Positions 1-8,040 of a stretch of DNA of 55,850 nucleotides are shown here, piece by piece; the first letter of the stretch is position 1; each line of letters begins with the position of its first letter. The translations under genes were made by a program, and so were the position numbers. The DNA is from Streptomyces triticirhizae (GTDB lineage: Bacteria; Actinomycetota; Actinomycetes; Streptomycetales; Streptomycetaceae). The notes beneath the pieces are model-generated. The model made no database searches, was not told where the DNA came from, and worked only from the letters and a program-made list of their open reading frames with translations. The stretch is from positions 1-55,850 of the forward strand of contig NZ_RFFJ01000012.1 in assembly GCF_003696235.1 (NCBI RefSeq), given 5' to 3'.

Positions 1-805
1 GCCGCCGTTGGGCCAGCCGGCCGCCGACCACCGCCGGCAGCGCGCCGCGCACCGGCACGGCGGAGCGCAGCCAGCGCTGGGCGTAGACATGGGTGGCGCG
101 CCGCTCGATGCCGGCGGCGAGCCGGGCGACGGCGGGCGCCAGCGGGGAGGTGCGGTTGGCCGGCCAGGGCAGCCGCCGTCGCATCGCGGCGAGTTGCTGG
201 TCCTCGTCGGCGCCGCGCACCATGTCGGTGTCGGTCCAGCTGAGGTAGCCGACGCCGACCCGCACCCCGTCCCCGGCGACCTCGGCGCGCAGGCTGTGCG
301 CGAAGGCTTCGACTCCGGACTTGGAGGCACAGTAGGCCGTCATCAGCGGCGCCGGGGTGAGGGCGGCGAACGAGGCGATCTGGAGGTAGTAGCCGGCGCT
401 GGAGCGCAGCGCGGGCAGGAAGGCGCGGCAGGTGACGGCCGAGCCGACGAGGTTGACCTCGATCACCCGGCGCCAGACGGCCTCGTCACTCTCGGCGAAG
501 AGTCCGCCGGTCGCCACGCCGGCGTTGGCGACCACGGTGTCGACGCGGCCGAAGCGGGCGCGCACCGCCTCGGCGACCCGGCGCATCGCGTCGGAGTCGG
601 TGACGTCGGCGGCCCAGTGCGCGGCCTCGCCCGGCAGGTCCCGGGCGACGCGCGCCAGTTGGTCGGGCTCCAGGCCGACGAGGGCGAGGCGGGCGCCGCG
701 TCCGGAGAGCTGGTCGGCCAGTTGGGCGCCGATGCCCCGGGCGGCGCCGGTGATCACCACCACCTGCCCGGCGACGGGCCGCCTGGCGCGCGGGAAGCCG
801 TTCAC
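1..805 (-). CDS. Short-chain dehydrogenase/reductase (3' end outside window)
   Basis: NAD(P)-dependent oxidoreductase of the SDR family. Reading leftward from GTG at 805, it shows the Rossmann motif TGAARGIG near residues 19-26, the NAG motif, and the catalytic Y-x-x-x-K as YCASK. The start overlaps the stop of the upstream hydrolase in a GTGA arrangement, so the two are translationally coupled. At least 268 residues are visible and the C-terminus is cut by the window edge. The order monooxygenase, hydrolase, SDR matches the mycobacterial mymA-type cluster (known arrangement). The substrate is inferred to be a ketone or alcohol intermediate of that cassette and is not identified. Confidence 0.9.
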   Translation of the reverse strand, partial: MNGFPRARRPVAGQVVVITGAARGIGAQLADQLSGRGARLALVGLEPDQLARVARDLPGEAAHWAADVTDSDAMRRVAEAVRARFGRVDTVVANAGVATGGLFAESDEAVWRRVIEVNLVGSAVTCRAFLPALRSSAGYYLQIASFAALTPAPLMTAYCASKSGVEAFAHSLRAEVAGDGVRVGVGYLSWTDTDMVRGADEDQQLAAMRRRLPWPANRTSPLAPAVARLAAGIERRATHVYAQRWLRSAVPVRGALPAVVGGRLAQRR

Positions 806-1668
806 AGGTGCTCCTTCGCCAGCGCGGTGAGCGTCTCGGCCACGGTGTCGGCGGCCTCCACGGGGGTCATGTGGCCTATGCCCGGCAGTTCGGTGAAGCC
901 GACGGGGCGGGGCAGCCTGGCGTGGATGCGGTGCGCGTGGACGGGCGGGGTGAGGCGGTCGGCGGTGCCCTGCACCAGGGCGACGGGCAGGTCGAGTTGG
1001 GGCACGCGTTCGGCGAGGTCGAGGTCGGCCAGCACGGCGCCCCACTCGGCGCGGGCCCGGCGCGGGCAGGCGTTCACCATCCGGGCGACGGCCTCCACCT
1101 GGCCCGGGCTCGCGCCGGGCCCCAGGGTGATGTGGTGGATGATCCGCCGGGAGAGCGGGGTGAGCGGGCCGTAGGGCAACCGGGTGCGCAGGAACGCGCG
1201 TTGGCCGCGCCGCCGCCAGGTGCCGGGGCGCAGCGGCAGCACGGTGGACTCGCCGGTGAGCCGGTCGGTGCCGGTGCTGCACAGCAGGGCGGCGGCGGCG
1301 CGTTGGCGCAGCTCGGGGCGGGTGGCGGCGGCGACCACGGTCATGGCGCCCATGGAGTGGCCGCCGACCACGGCGCGTTGGCCGTCGCCGAGGGTGGCGG
1401 TCAGCACCGCGCACAGGTCGTCTGCGAGCGCCTCGACCGAGCAACTGCCGGGCGTGGGCGGCGTGTTGCCGTGCCCGCGCTGGTCGTAGACGACCACACG
1501 GTGGCCGGCGTCGATGAGGCGGCGGGCGACCGGCCGCCAGAAGGTGGTGGCGCAGGTCCAGCCGTGCACCAGGACCACGGTGGGGCCGTCCTCGGGGCCG
1601 TCGATCTCGGTGGCCAGCCGGGCGCCCCCGGTGGAGGTGACGGTGAGACGTCGGGCGGTGTCAGCCAT
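802..1668 (-). CDS. Alpha/beta hydrolase
   Basis: Soluble serine hydrolase of 288 residues. It shows the oxyanion-hole motif VLVHGWT, the nucleophile elbow GGHSMG (G-x-S-x-G), and a C-terminal GIGHM carrying the likely catalytic His. I chose ATG 1668, which overlaps the monooxygenase stop by 8 bases and has GAGG upstream. An in-frame start at 1701 would add 11 residues inside the upstream gene. Sitting between a Baeyer-Villiger-type monooxygenase and an SDR, it most likely opens the ester or lactone made by the oxygenase (inference). Confidence 0.87.
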   Translation of the reverse strand: MADTARRLTVTSTGGARLATEIDGPEDGPTVVLVHGWTCATTFWRPVARRLIDAGHRVVVYDQRGHGNTPPTPGSCSVEALADDLCAVLTATLGDGQRAVVGGHSMGAMTVVAAATRPELRQRAAAALLCSTGTDRLTGESTVLPLRPGTWRRRGQRAFLRTRLPYGPLTPLSRRIIHHITLGPGASPGQVEAVARMVNACPRRARAEWGAVLADLDLAERVPQLDLPVALVQGTADRLTPPVHAHRIHARLPRPVGFTELPGIGHMTPVEAADTVAETLTALAKEHL

Positions 1669-3136
1669 GGCGCAGCACCTCGTATTCGGCGAGTTCGACA
1701 TGGTCGGTGACCCGGCGGAACTCGCTGGTGGTACCGGGCCAGATGGTGGTGTTCCGGCCGGCGGCGTCCAGGTACCAGCTGTCGCAGCCGCCGGTGTTCC
1801 AGACGGAGCGGGCGAGCCGGCGTTGGAGCCGGTCGTTCCACGCGGTGACGGCGGAGCGGCGGGGGACGAGCGCGGCGCGCCGGTGGCCGCGTTCGGCGAG
1901 GGTGTCGAGCCGGGTCAGGAAGTCTTCCAGGTAGGCGAGTTGGGCCTCGATGATGAGGATCATCGAGGAGTTCCCGAGGCCGGTGTTGGGGCCGATCACG
2001 GTGAGGAAGTTGGGGAAGCCGGCGGCGGTGGTGCCGCGCAGCGCGGCCATCCCGCCGCGCCACTCCTCGGCGAGGGTGGTGCCGTCGACGCCCTTGATCC
2101 GGTGGGCGATCGGCAGGTCGGTGACCTGGAACCCGGTGCCCAGGATGATGACGTCGGCCTCGACGCGGCGCCCGTCGCGCGCGACGAGGGTGGTGCCGCG
2201 CACCTCGCGCAGCCCGGAGTCGACCAGGCGGACGTGCGGCTTGGTGAGCGTGGGATACCAGTCGTTGGAGAGCAGGATGCGCTTGCAGCCGATCCGGTAG
2301 TCGGGCGTGAGCCGGCGGCGCAGCGCCGGGTCACGCACGGAGCGCCGCAGGTGGAGCCGGGCCAGCCGCTCCACCACCCGCATCCCGGCCGGGTGCCTGG
2401 CGAACGCGTCCACCTGCAACTCCCTGATGCCCCAGAGGAGTTGTCGGCGGAGCGCGCCGGTGACCGGCAGCCGCTCGTGGAGCCAGCGCTCGGCGGCGCT
2501 GGTGTGGCGGTCCATCCGGGGCAGCAGCCAGGGCGGGGTCCGCTGGAAGACGGTCAGCTCGTTGACCTGCCGTTCGATCGCGGGAACGAACTGGATCGCG
2601 GAGGCGCCGGTGCCGACGACGGCGACCCGTTTGCCGCGCAGCGGAGAGTCGTGGTCCCAGCGGGCCGAGTGGAAGACCCGGCCGGGGAACGCGTCCAGGC
2701 CGGGCAGGTCGGGCAGTCTGGGGTCGGAGAGCGGCCCGGTGGCCGAGACCACCACCTCGGCGCGGTAGGTGCCGGCGTTGGTCTCGATCCACCAGCACAG
2801 CTCCTCGTTGTCCCAACGGGCGCCGGTCACCTCGTTGTTGAGCCGCAGGTGCGGGCGGAGGGCGTAGGTGTCGGTGACCCACTCCAGATAGGCGCGGATC
2901 TCCGGCTGGCCGGAGAAGCTGCGCGGCCAGCGGGGGTTGGGCGCGAAGGAGAACGAGTAGAGGTGGGAGGGGACGTCGCAGGCGCAGCCGGGGTAGGTGT
3001 TGTCCCGCCAGGTGCCGCCCACCGCGCCGGCCCGCTCCAGCACCACGAAGTCGGTGACGCCCATGCGGCGCAGCCGTACCGCCGCGCCCAGACCACCGAA
3101 TCCCGCCCCGATCACCGCGACCCGTACGGACTCCAT
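1661..3136 (-). CDS. Flavin-containing Baeyer-Villiger-type monooxygenase
   Basis: 491-residue FAD/NADPH monooxygenase that inserts oxygen next to a ketone or oxidises a heteroatom. Visible marks: FAD-binding GAGFGG at residues 10-15, GGTW then NTYPG at about 40-50, the family fingerprint F-x-G-x-x-x-H-x-x-x-W-(P/D) as FPGRVFHSARWD, a second dinucleotide motif VGTGAS, and LGTGF near the C-terminus. The ATG at 3136 has GGGAGG eight bases upstream. An open frame continues to 3421 but has no ribosome site and runs into the divergent regulator. It is the first gene of a coupled three-gene operon ending with the SDR. Relatives include EthA and MymA; the natural substrate is unknown. Confidence 0.92.
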   Translation of the reverse strand: MESVRVAVIGAGFGGLGAAVRLRRMGVTDFVVLERAGAVGGTWRDNTYPGCACDVPSHLYSFSFAPNPRWPRSFSGQPEIRAYLEWVTDTYALRPHLRLNNEVTGARWDNEELCWWIETNAGTYRAEVVVSATGPLSDPRLPDLPGLDAFPGRVFHSARWDHDSPLRGKRVAVVGTGASAIQFVPAIERQVNELTVFQRTPPWLLPRMDRHTSAAERWLHERLPVTGALRRQLLWGIRELQVDAFARHPAGMRVVERLARLHLRRSVRDPALRRRLTPDYRIGCKRILLSNDWYPTLTKPHVRLVDSGLREVRGTTLVARDGRRVEADVIILGTGFQVTDLPIAHRIKGVDGTTLAEEWRGGMAALRGTTAAGFPNFLTVIGPNTGLGNSSMILIIEAQLAYLEDFLTRLDTLAERGHRRAALVPRRSAVTAWNDRLQRRLARSVWNTGGCDSWYLDAAGRNTTIWPGTTSEFRRVTDHVELAEYEVLRHG

Positions 3137-3170
3137 CCGTGAGCCTCCCGTTCGGCAGACGCTCGAAAGC

Positions 3171-3188
3171 TGCCAGCGATTACTGGCA
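3171..3188. promoter_or_regulatory. Inverted repeat, candidate operator of the monooxygenase operon
   Basis: TGCCAG-N6-CTGGCA, a perfect 6-bp inverted repeat with a 6-base spacer. It lies in the 117-bp gap between the divergent monooxygenase operon and merR-like gene, 35 bases upstream of the monooxygenase ATG. Its position and symmetry suit a dimeric regulator, and the adjacent MerR protein is the obvious candidate (inference). Confidence 0.5.
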
Positions 3189-3253
3189 CATTCGGAGAGT
3201 AGGCCAGAAAGGTACCGGCCGGTAGGGGGCGTGCACTGCCTAAACTGCGTGAC

Positions 3254-4042
3254 GTGACGGAAGGGCGGGTACCGGCGGACGGGCCGGTCAGGGAGTACCG
3301 CGCGGGCGAGTTGGCCGAGGCGGCCGGCATCACCCCGCGCACCCTGCGGTTCTACCGGGAACGCCGCCTGCTGCCGCCGCCGCGCCGCGAGGGGCGGGTG
3401 GCCTGGTTCAACGACCAGCATCTGGAGCGGCTGCGGACCATCTCCGAACTACTGGCGCGCGGCCACACCCTGGGCGGGATCGCCGAGATCCTGGCGGCCT
3501 TCGCCTCCGGCCAGGACGCCGGCAGGACCGCCCAACTCCTCGGCCTGAACGAGCCGTTGCCCTGGGCTGAGGAGGAACAGGTCCGGTTGAGCGCGCGCGA
3601 GCTGGCGGACCACTACGCGGGCGAGACCGATCCGGAGAACGTCTCCGAGGCGATGGCGATCGGCTATCTCCGCCCGGACGGCGAGGCCGTGGTCCATGTC
3701 AGCCGCGACCTGCTGGAGGCCTCGTCCGCCCTGGTCAGGGAGGGCATCCCGCTGGCCACGCTGCTCGCCGCCGGCCGCGAACTACGCGCCCACGCCGACG
3801 CGTTGGCGGAGGTGTTCACCGAGGTGCTGCGCCGGCAGGTGCTGCCCGAGGTGCTGGGCGCCGGCCGCGCCGAGCGGGGCGCGCCGCTGACCGAGGACGA
3901 CATCAAGCGGCTGACGGCTGCCCTGGAACGGCTCCGCCCGCTGGCCAAGAAAGCCGTCTACGCCGAGGTCTCCCTCGCCCTCGACCGCCGCCTGCGCGCC
4001 GAACTCACCCCGCCGGCCGGACCGCCGGGCGAACCGGACTGA
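3254..4042 (+). CDS. MerR family transcriptional regulator
   Basis: 262-residue DNA-binding protein. The N-terminal MerR winged helix (about residues 15-85) shows YRAGELAEAAGITPRTLRFY followed by RRLLPP, and a recognisable wing and dimerisation helix (LRTISELLARGHTLGGIAEIL). The long C-terminal part is helical and lacks a conspicuous cysteine cluster, so an organic-ligand sensor is likelier than a metal sensor. GTG 3254 is the first start in frame after the shared promoter region. It probably regulates the divergent monooxygenase-hydrolase-SDR operon and itself (inference). Confidence 0.88.
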   Translation: MTEGRVPADGPVREYRAGELAEAAGITPRTLRFYRERRLLPPPRREGRVAWFNDQHLERLRTISELLARGHTLGGIAEILAAFASGQDAGRTAQLLGLNEPLPWAEEEQVRLSARELADHYAGETDPENVSEAMAIGYLRPDGEAVVHVSRDLLEASSALVREGIPLATLLAAGRELRAHADALAEVFTEVLRRQVLPEVLGAGRAERGAPLTEDDIKRLTAALERLRPLAKKAVYAEVSLALDRRLRAELTPPAGPPGEPD

Positions 4043-4756
4043 CGGAGGCCGGGCCGCCGGGGGCCGCGGGCTGCGGTTCGCGCAGCACGCCGGCGCCTCT
4101 CCCGGGGCGACGCGCCGGGAGAGGCGCCGGCCGGCCAGTGCGCCGAGGCGCGGATCCCCGGGCGGCACCGCGATACCGAAGTACCCCTCCCTGGGCACCG
4201 CGTCGTCGCCTCCCCAGGCGACCACGCCGTCGCACTCGCGGATGATGTCCCGGATCAACGCCCGTTCACGCGGGAAGAAGCCGCCGGCCACGCCTACGGG
4301 ATAGGTCCGGGGACGCACCGCCACGGCGGTGCCAGAGGCGAGGTTGCTCTCCGGGGCGGCATGATCGACCTGATCGGGATGGCGAAACGAAACGACATCG
4401 CGCGGACCCAACTGTGCGATCTCGTAGTGGAAACGACGGAGAACATGCACCAGCACGCTCTCGACCTCACCGATCCGCACCGCGACCGTCAGATCGCTCC
4501 CGGGAACGGGGCGCGTCCAGATCGCTCCGCCGCCGTCAACCACCTTCTCCATCTGCCAGCCGTTGGCGGAGGGTTGGCCGTCGGTGACGCGCTCCAGTCC
4601 TGTGGTGTCGGGGGCGTCGCCCCCGCCGCTGGTTCCTCGCCCGTGAGCGTGCGCGGCCGGCGCCAGGAGCGCGGGCGCCGAGCCGGCCAGGGCCGTGGCG
4701 GCCCAGGCGCCGCCGGCCCAACGAAGGAGATGGCGGCGTGAATACGCGAAGCTCAT
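3782..4756 (-). CDS. Tat-exported M15-peptidase-like protein, zinc ligands missing, readthrough tail
   Basis: Begins at ATG 4756 with a Tat signal (SRRHLLRW then a hydrophobic stretch ending AAHAHG). The core has MEKVVDGGGAIWTRPVPGS, LVHVLRRFHYEI and NLASGTAVAVRP. From memory, related streptomycete proteins have an M15/VanY-like NHASGTAVD...HF(x)ID pattern. Here the expected His and Asp positions read Leu and Ala, and the second His site reads GYFGIAV, so catalysis by zinc looks lost. The frame has no stop at the expected end. It runs through the terminator-like hairpin at 4089-4131 and about 260 bases antisense to the merR-like gene. The last about 110 residues are probably not a natural domain. 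The start lies 4 bases after the upstream membrane gene's stop. Confidence 0.6.
   Translation of the reverse strand: MSFAYSRRHLLRWAGGAWAATALAGSAPALLAPAAHAHGRGTSGGGDAPDTTGLERVTDGQPSANGWQMEKVVDGGGAIWTRPVPGSDLTVAVRIGEVESVLVHVLRRFHYEIAQLGPRDVVSFRHPDQVDHAAPESNLASGTAVAVRPRTYPVGVAGGFFPRERALIRDIIRECDGVVAWGGDDAVPREGYFGIAVPPGDPRLGALAGRRLSRRVAPGEAPACCANRSPRPPAARPPSVRFARRSGRRGEFGAQAAVEGEGDLGVDGFLGQRAEPFQGSRQPLDVVLGQRRAPLGAAGAQHLGQHLPAQHLGEHLRQRVGVGA
4089..4131. terminator. Strong hairpin between convergent genes
   Basis: A 17-bp perfect stem around a 9-base loop; the inner arms are CGGCGCCTCTCCCGG and its complement. No T-run follows, which is common in streptomycetes. It sits 47 bases after the merR-like stop and looks like a bidirectional terminator, but the convergent Tat-protein frame reads straight through it. 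Confidence 0.75.
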
Positions 4757-4760
4757 GGGA

Positions 4761-5282
4761 TCACCTTTCTGTCGCGGAATGGTCGGCCGGCCGGCGGGCG
4801 CCACCGGAACAGTTCCCGTGGCGGATGACCGCCCAGGGCCCGGCGGCACCCAACGCGCCGACGGCGAGGGTGAGGACCGTGGGGTTGATCCAGGACGGCA
4901 CCCCGTCCCTGGCGCCGTCCGACCAGTGGCAGACGGCACTGGGTGGCAACAGGCCGACCTCACGCTCCCGCAGCCGGGGGGCGCCCGGGCCGTCCGAGGG
5001 GGGTTCGGGGAGCCCGAACCGCTGGGTGGCGCAGGTGCGCGACGGAGACTGCTCCCAGTCCGCGGTGAGGAGGACGCCCAGCGCGTATCCCGACAGGGCC
5101 AGCGCGAGGAGAGCCGCGGCCAGGTCACGCCACAGCGTGGCGGGCCCGGGCCCGGGCCCGCCTCCCCCCGTTCTCCACGCCCACCGTGGGGCAAGCACGC
5201 GCCGGGCGCACCTGCCCAGGAGCCCGAGCGCGAGCACCAGGCAGACTCCGCCGATCAGGGGCGCGAGCAGGTACACCACCAC
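4761..5282 (-). CDS. Small integral membrane protein, unknown function
   Basis: 173 residues starting at GTG 5282, nine bases after the preceding gene's stop. It has hydrophobic segments at about residues 3-22, 50-72 and 132-152. Between the last two is an extracytoplasmic-looking loop with two cysteines (RTCATQ and AVCHWSDG) that could form a disulfide. A short hydrophilic C-terminus follows. I do not recognise the family. Its position inside the secreted-protein cassette, with a 4-base gap to the Tat protein, suggests shared expression. Confidence 0.65.
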   Translation of the reverse strand: MVVYLLAPLIGGVCLVLALGLLGRCARRVLAPRWAWRTGGGGPGPGPATLWRDLAAALLALALSGYALGVLLTADWEQSPSRTCATQRFGLPEPPSDGPGAPRLREREVGLLPPSAVCHWSDGARDGVPSWINPTVLTLAVGALGAAGPWAVIRHGNCSGGARRPADHSATER

Positions 5283-5291
5283 GTCAACTCC

Positions 5292-6741
5292 TCAGAGGTT
5301 GCGCATGAACGCGTTGTACTGCTCCAGAATTCGGCAGAGGCCAAGGCGCCTTCTGCCTCCCTCCTGCGCGTCGGGATGGTCGAGTTCCCCCTGATAGCGG
5401 GTGGGCAGGTCAAGCACGCCCTGTTCGCTGATGTCGAGGCTCGGGCGAGGGGCACCGATCAACTCCGCGTGATGGAAGTGCACATGAGGGACGGTGCTGA
5501 CGCAGTACACGTTGTCCTGGTTGAGCTGCTGCCAGGTCGCCCACAGGTCGGCATCGCTGGCCGGGTCCATCGGAGTCCCAGTGATGATGCCCGCCCGAAC
5601 CGAATGGTTGTAGGCGTCGATGGCGGCCAGTGCGTCGGCGACGCCCTGTTCCTCGCTGAAGTAGCTGGCCGCTCCACCATAGGTCTGATAGATGGGATAG
5701 ACGCTGAGACCCGCGTCGGCGATGGTCTCCAATTCACCTGGCTTGATGTTCCTGTCAAGCGTGGTTCCAGGCACGTTGGTCAGATAACGGCCCACATAGA
5801 GGTATCCCTCGTCCCTGAGGGCTCGCGCCCGATCAGGAGTGATCTCCGTTACGCAGTCGCACGCCGTCCCCTTTCGCGTGGGATCGCCGGTGGACACCAG
5901 GAGCGAGGCCCAGGTCGGGAAGTCCGCCCGGCCGTTGACAGACAGCCTGGTAAACCTCTGGAACGCCTCGACCGCCGCTTCCAGACCGCTACCGAACACC
6001 GAGGAGAAAAAGACTCCTGATCGCTGCTTGAAGATCATCGCCGCGCTGAACAGGAGGACCCAGTTGCCCTCGGAGCCGACGGAGAGCGGATGTTCCCGCA
6101 ATCCCTGCTGAGTCCCGGGTCCGAAGACACCGTTGGCCTGGTCGTCCGACATGCCGATCTCGTACTGGATCGCCAGCATCAACGCTCTGGCGACCTCCCT
6201 CGAGTACTGTCCGCCGCACGGGATGATGAAGAACTCGCGTCGCCGCACATACCGTTCGTTCATCCACTGCTGGATGCCCCGCACATCGCCGGTTCCGTCA
6301 CCGACCAGGACATAGGGGTCCATGGTCAGAAGTGCCTTGAAGACCTTGGGCTCGACCCCACCGCCCGGAAAGGCGTTCGACACGCCCATGTGCACCTTGA
6401 TCTCCCGAACGCTCGCGTCGGTGCGGTCGTCGTAGCTCCCGTTGATCCCGCTGCCGTCATAGCCCTTGCAGTAGAGCCGCGGACTGGACGATGCGGTTCA
6501 GGTTCTCCCTGGTGTCCATGGGATTGATTACGGGGTACTGCTCCTGGAGGGCGGCGAGGGTGCCGGGGCCGAAGTTGTCCGACAGCGCGGTGATTCCCAA
6601 CTCGTACTGAAGCGCTCGCGTGAGAGCGAACATCACGTCCCACCCCGTCTGCCCGTCCTCCTCCAGGCGCGGGATTCCGGAAACATCGGAGTAGACCGTG
6701 TTGATGAAACGCTGTGCCGCCCGCACCATCTCGTCAGCCAT
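5292..6741 (-). pseudogene. YbfG-like glycoside-hydrolase-like protein, split by a frameshift
   Basis: Two frames together encode about 482 residues of a protein resembling the Bacillus YbfG family: tandem peptidoglycan-binding-like segments followed by a DUF1906-type TIM-barrel region. The first frame (ATG 6741, GAGAGG upstream) begins MADEMVRAAQRF and has GWDVMFALTRALQYELG and NFGPGTLAALQE. It should continue into YCKGYDGSG, but one extra G near 6476-6480 throws it into a stop at 6457. The second frame carries GVFGPGTQQGL, TWASLLVSTGDPT, DCVTEI, GYLYVGRYLTN and VYPIYQTYGG. The segment where relatives have F-A-V-D is replaced by a divergent C-terminus, so the barrel may be inactive. No signal peptide is seen. 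It may be a true mutation or a sequencing indel. Confidence 0.78.
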
Positions 6742-6963
6742 GGAGATCCTCTCGTCGGAATGTGCTAGCAGCGGGGCGCGGCAGAGCCGGGCTCCGGGCC
6801 AGCCGTTGTGGAGCCACGATCGCGATGCGGGTGACCACGGCCCAACATGACTGGTGGCATGAAGGAACATGGGCGGCCGTGAGCCACCGTGAGGGAATGT
6901 GCTGACAGCCGGGCTCGCGCCCTCGCCCCCGCTGGGACGAAGGCGCGGCGCGTCAGCCGTCGA

Positions 6964-7371
6964 TCATCTCCCGCGCATGGGCGAGTGTTCGCTCGTTCCG
7001 CTCGTCGGTCTGACGGAGTTGTTCTCCGGTGGTGGAGATGTCCCCAGTGGCTCGGTCTCCCAGTTCGTGAAGCCGGAGGAGACCATGCAGGCGATCTCGG
7101 CCGTGTCACGCGCCTGAAGCAGCGTGATCATCTCGGCGTAGGAACTCAGATAGTCCTCGACCGGCAGCCTCATCCCAGCTGTCAACCCGCGCGAGGGGAC
7201 CTCCTCCGGCCACCCGTCCCGGCTAATCTGCGGAACGTGGTAGCTCTCCGACGCGGTGACGGGGAGGTCGGTGGCCGACGACTCGTCGGCCGGGTCGTCG
7301 CCACAGGCCACCAGGCCACCGAGCAGGACGCCAAGCAGAGCGATGGTGGAGCGCGTTCGGCGTGGGCCCAT
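6964..7371 (-). CDS. Small lipoprotein, probably C-terminally truncated
   Basis: 135 residues from ATG 7371, sharing its A with the upstream TGA stop. GTG 7374 is an alternative start, and GGAG is spaced better for the ATG. A lipoprotein signal ends in the lipobox LVAC. The mature part includes VTASESYHVPQISRDGW, LTAGMRLPVEDYLSSY and ACMVSSGF, a pattern I associate with longer actinomycete lipoproteins of unknown role. After SPPPENN the sequence loses character and stops. An adjacent frame across the same bases reads EQLRQTDERNERTLAHAREM, which looks like genuine helical protein, so a small indel near the 3' end is possible. Likely anchored outside the membrane. Confidence 0.6.
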   Translation of the reverse strand: MGPRRTRSTIALLGVLLGGLVACGDDPADESSATDLPVTASESYHVPQISRDGWPEEVPSRGLTAGMRLPVEDYLSSYAEMITLLQARDTAEIACMVSSGFTNWETEPLGTSPPPENNSVRPTSGTSEHSPMRGR

Positions 7372-7870
7372 CACAGTCTCCTACTGCTCGCGTTGTCGTT
7401 CTTCAACGCCGGCTTGAGGTTGTCGCTCGGCGGGAAGTCCTGCGAAGTGCCCCGGTAACCCGTGTTGTAGTACACGCGGTGTGCCCGGGAGTCGAAGTTC
7501 ACGGCTGTGGCGGCGTCGTTCTTCACCGAGAGCCCGGAACCCGGAGTCGCCCCGACGCAGATCGCGGGCCAGCGTTCCAGCTGTCGGTCGTAGCCGAACT
7601 GGTAGCGATAGGTGAGCACTTCGGTGCCCTGAACGATCGAGCGGCCGGCGTGCGAGTACTCACTCTTGTTGGTGACGAAGCAGGGGCTTCGGTACTCGCC
7701 GTGGCTGTTCCTGCTGTTGTAGAAGATGACGAAGCACGAGGTCGCGGCTGAGCACTGGTCCGCGGTGTAGATCGTCGCCCTCGGCTGTGCCGCCTGAGAC
7801 GAAGGGCTCCACCAACAGACCGTCATGACGCTGCCAGCACGGCTCCGGATAGGGATCTTCGGCTGATCAC
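7371..7870 (-). CDS. Secreted I36-type (peptidase inhibitor-like) protein, apparent 5' frameshift
   Basis: The downstream frame encodes a small beta-rich domain with paired cysteines (DQCSAATSCFVIFYNS, SPCFVTNK, PAICVGATPGSG). It ends VYYNTGYRGTSQDFPPSDNL...NDNASSRRL, typical of the peptidase inhibitor I36/crystallin-like family. That frame has no convincing export signal. The frame starting at GTG 7870, with a purine-rich GGAGGTGGGGAGAGA upstream, gives ISRRSLSGAVLAAS. If one missing base near 7830 is restored it joins VMTVCWW...SSQA to form a normal signal peptide cleaved before AQP. The stop overlaps the lipoprotein start. First gene of the envelope cassette. Function as a protease inhibitor is inferred from family only. 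Confidence 0.65.
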
Positions 7871-7944
7871 TCTCTCCCCACCTCCGCGAAGGGGCCATCG
7901 CCCATCGCGCTCCCCAGCGCGACATCGGGCATCACCCTCGACAT

Positions 7945-7981
7945 AGCGTAGGGTGACGTCACCCGCACAGATTGAATCTGT
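7945..7981 (-). promoter_or_regulatory. Double-palindrome operator/promoter of the envelope cassette
   Basis: Two perfect palindromes lie side by side: GGGTGACGTCACCC (7951-7964) and ACAGATTGAATCTGT (7967-7981). Immediately downstream in the minus direction is a -10-like TACGCT (7950-7945), about 75 bases before the GTG of the I36-type gene. The palindromes would cover the spacer and -35 zone, the usual arrangement for repression. The regulator is unknown; the neighbouring TetR gene is one candidate. Confidence 0.55.
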
Positions 7982-8040
7982 CTATGGCCAACTCGTGACC
8001 GCGAGTTGCGACAGGCGTGGGCATCAGGTGACCGAAACGG

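Noticed and set aside
1514..3142. Very long open frame opposite the monooxygenase
   Set aside because: Low-complexity Gly/Ala/Arg/His composition, no ribosome site, and the opposite strand carries a clear FAD monooxygenase; an artefact of high GC.
6470..6485. Programmed frameshift in the YbfG-like gene
   Set aside because: No slippery heptamer, pseudoknot or conserved stop context is visible; an indel is simpler.
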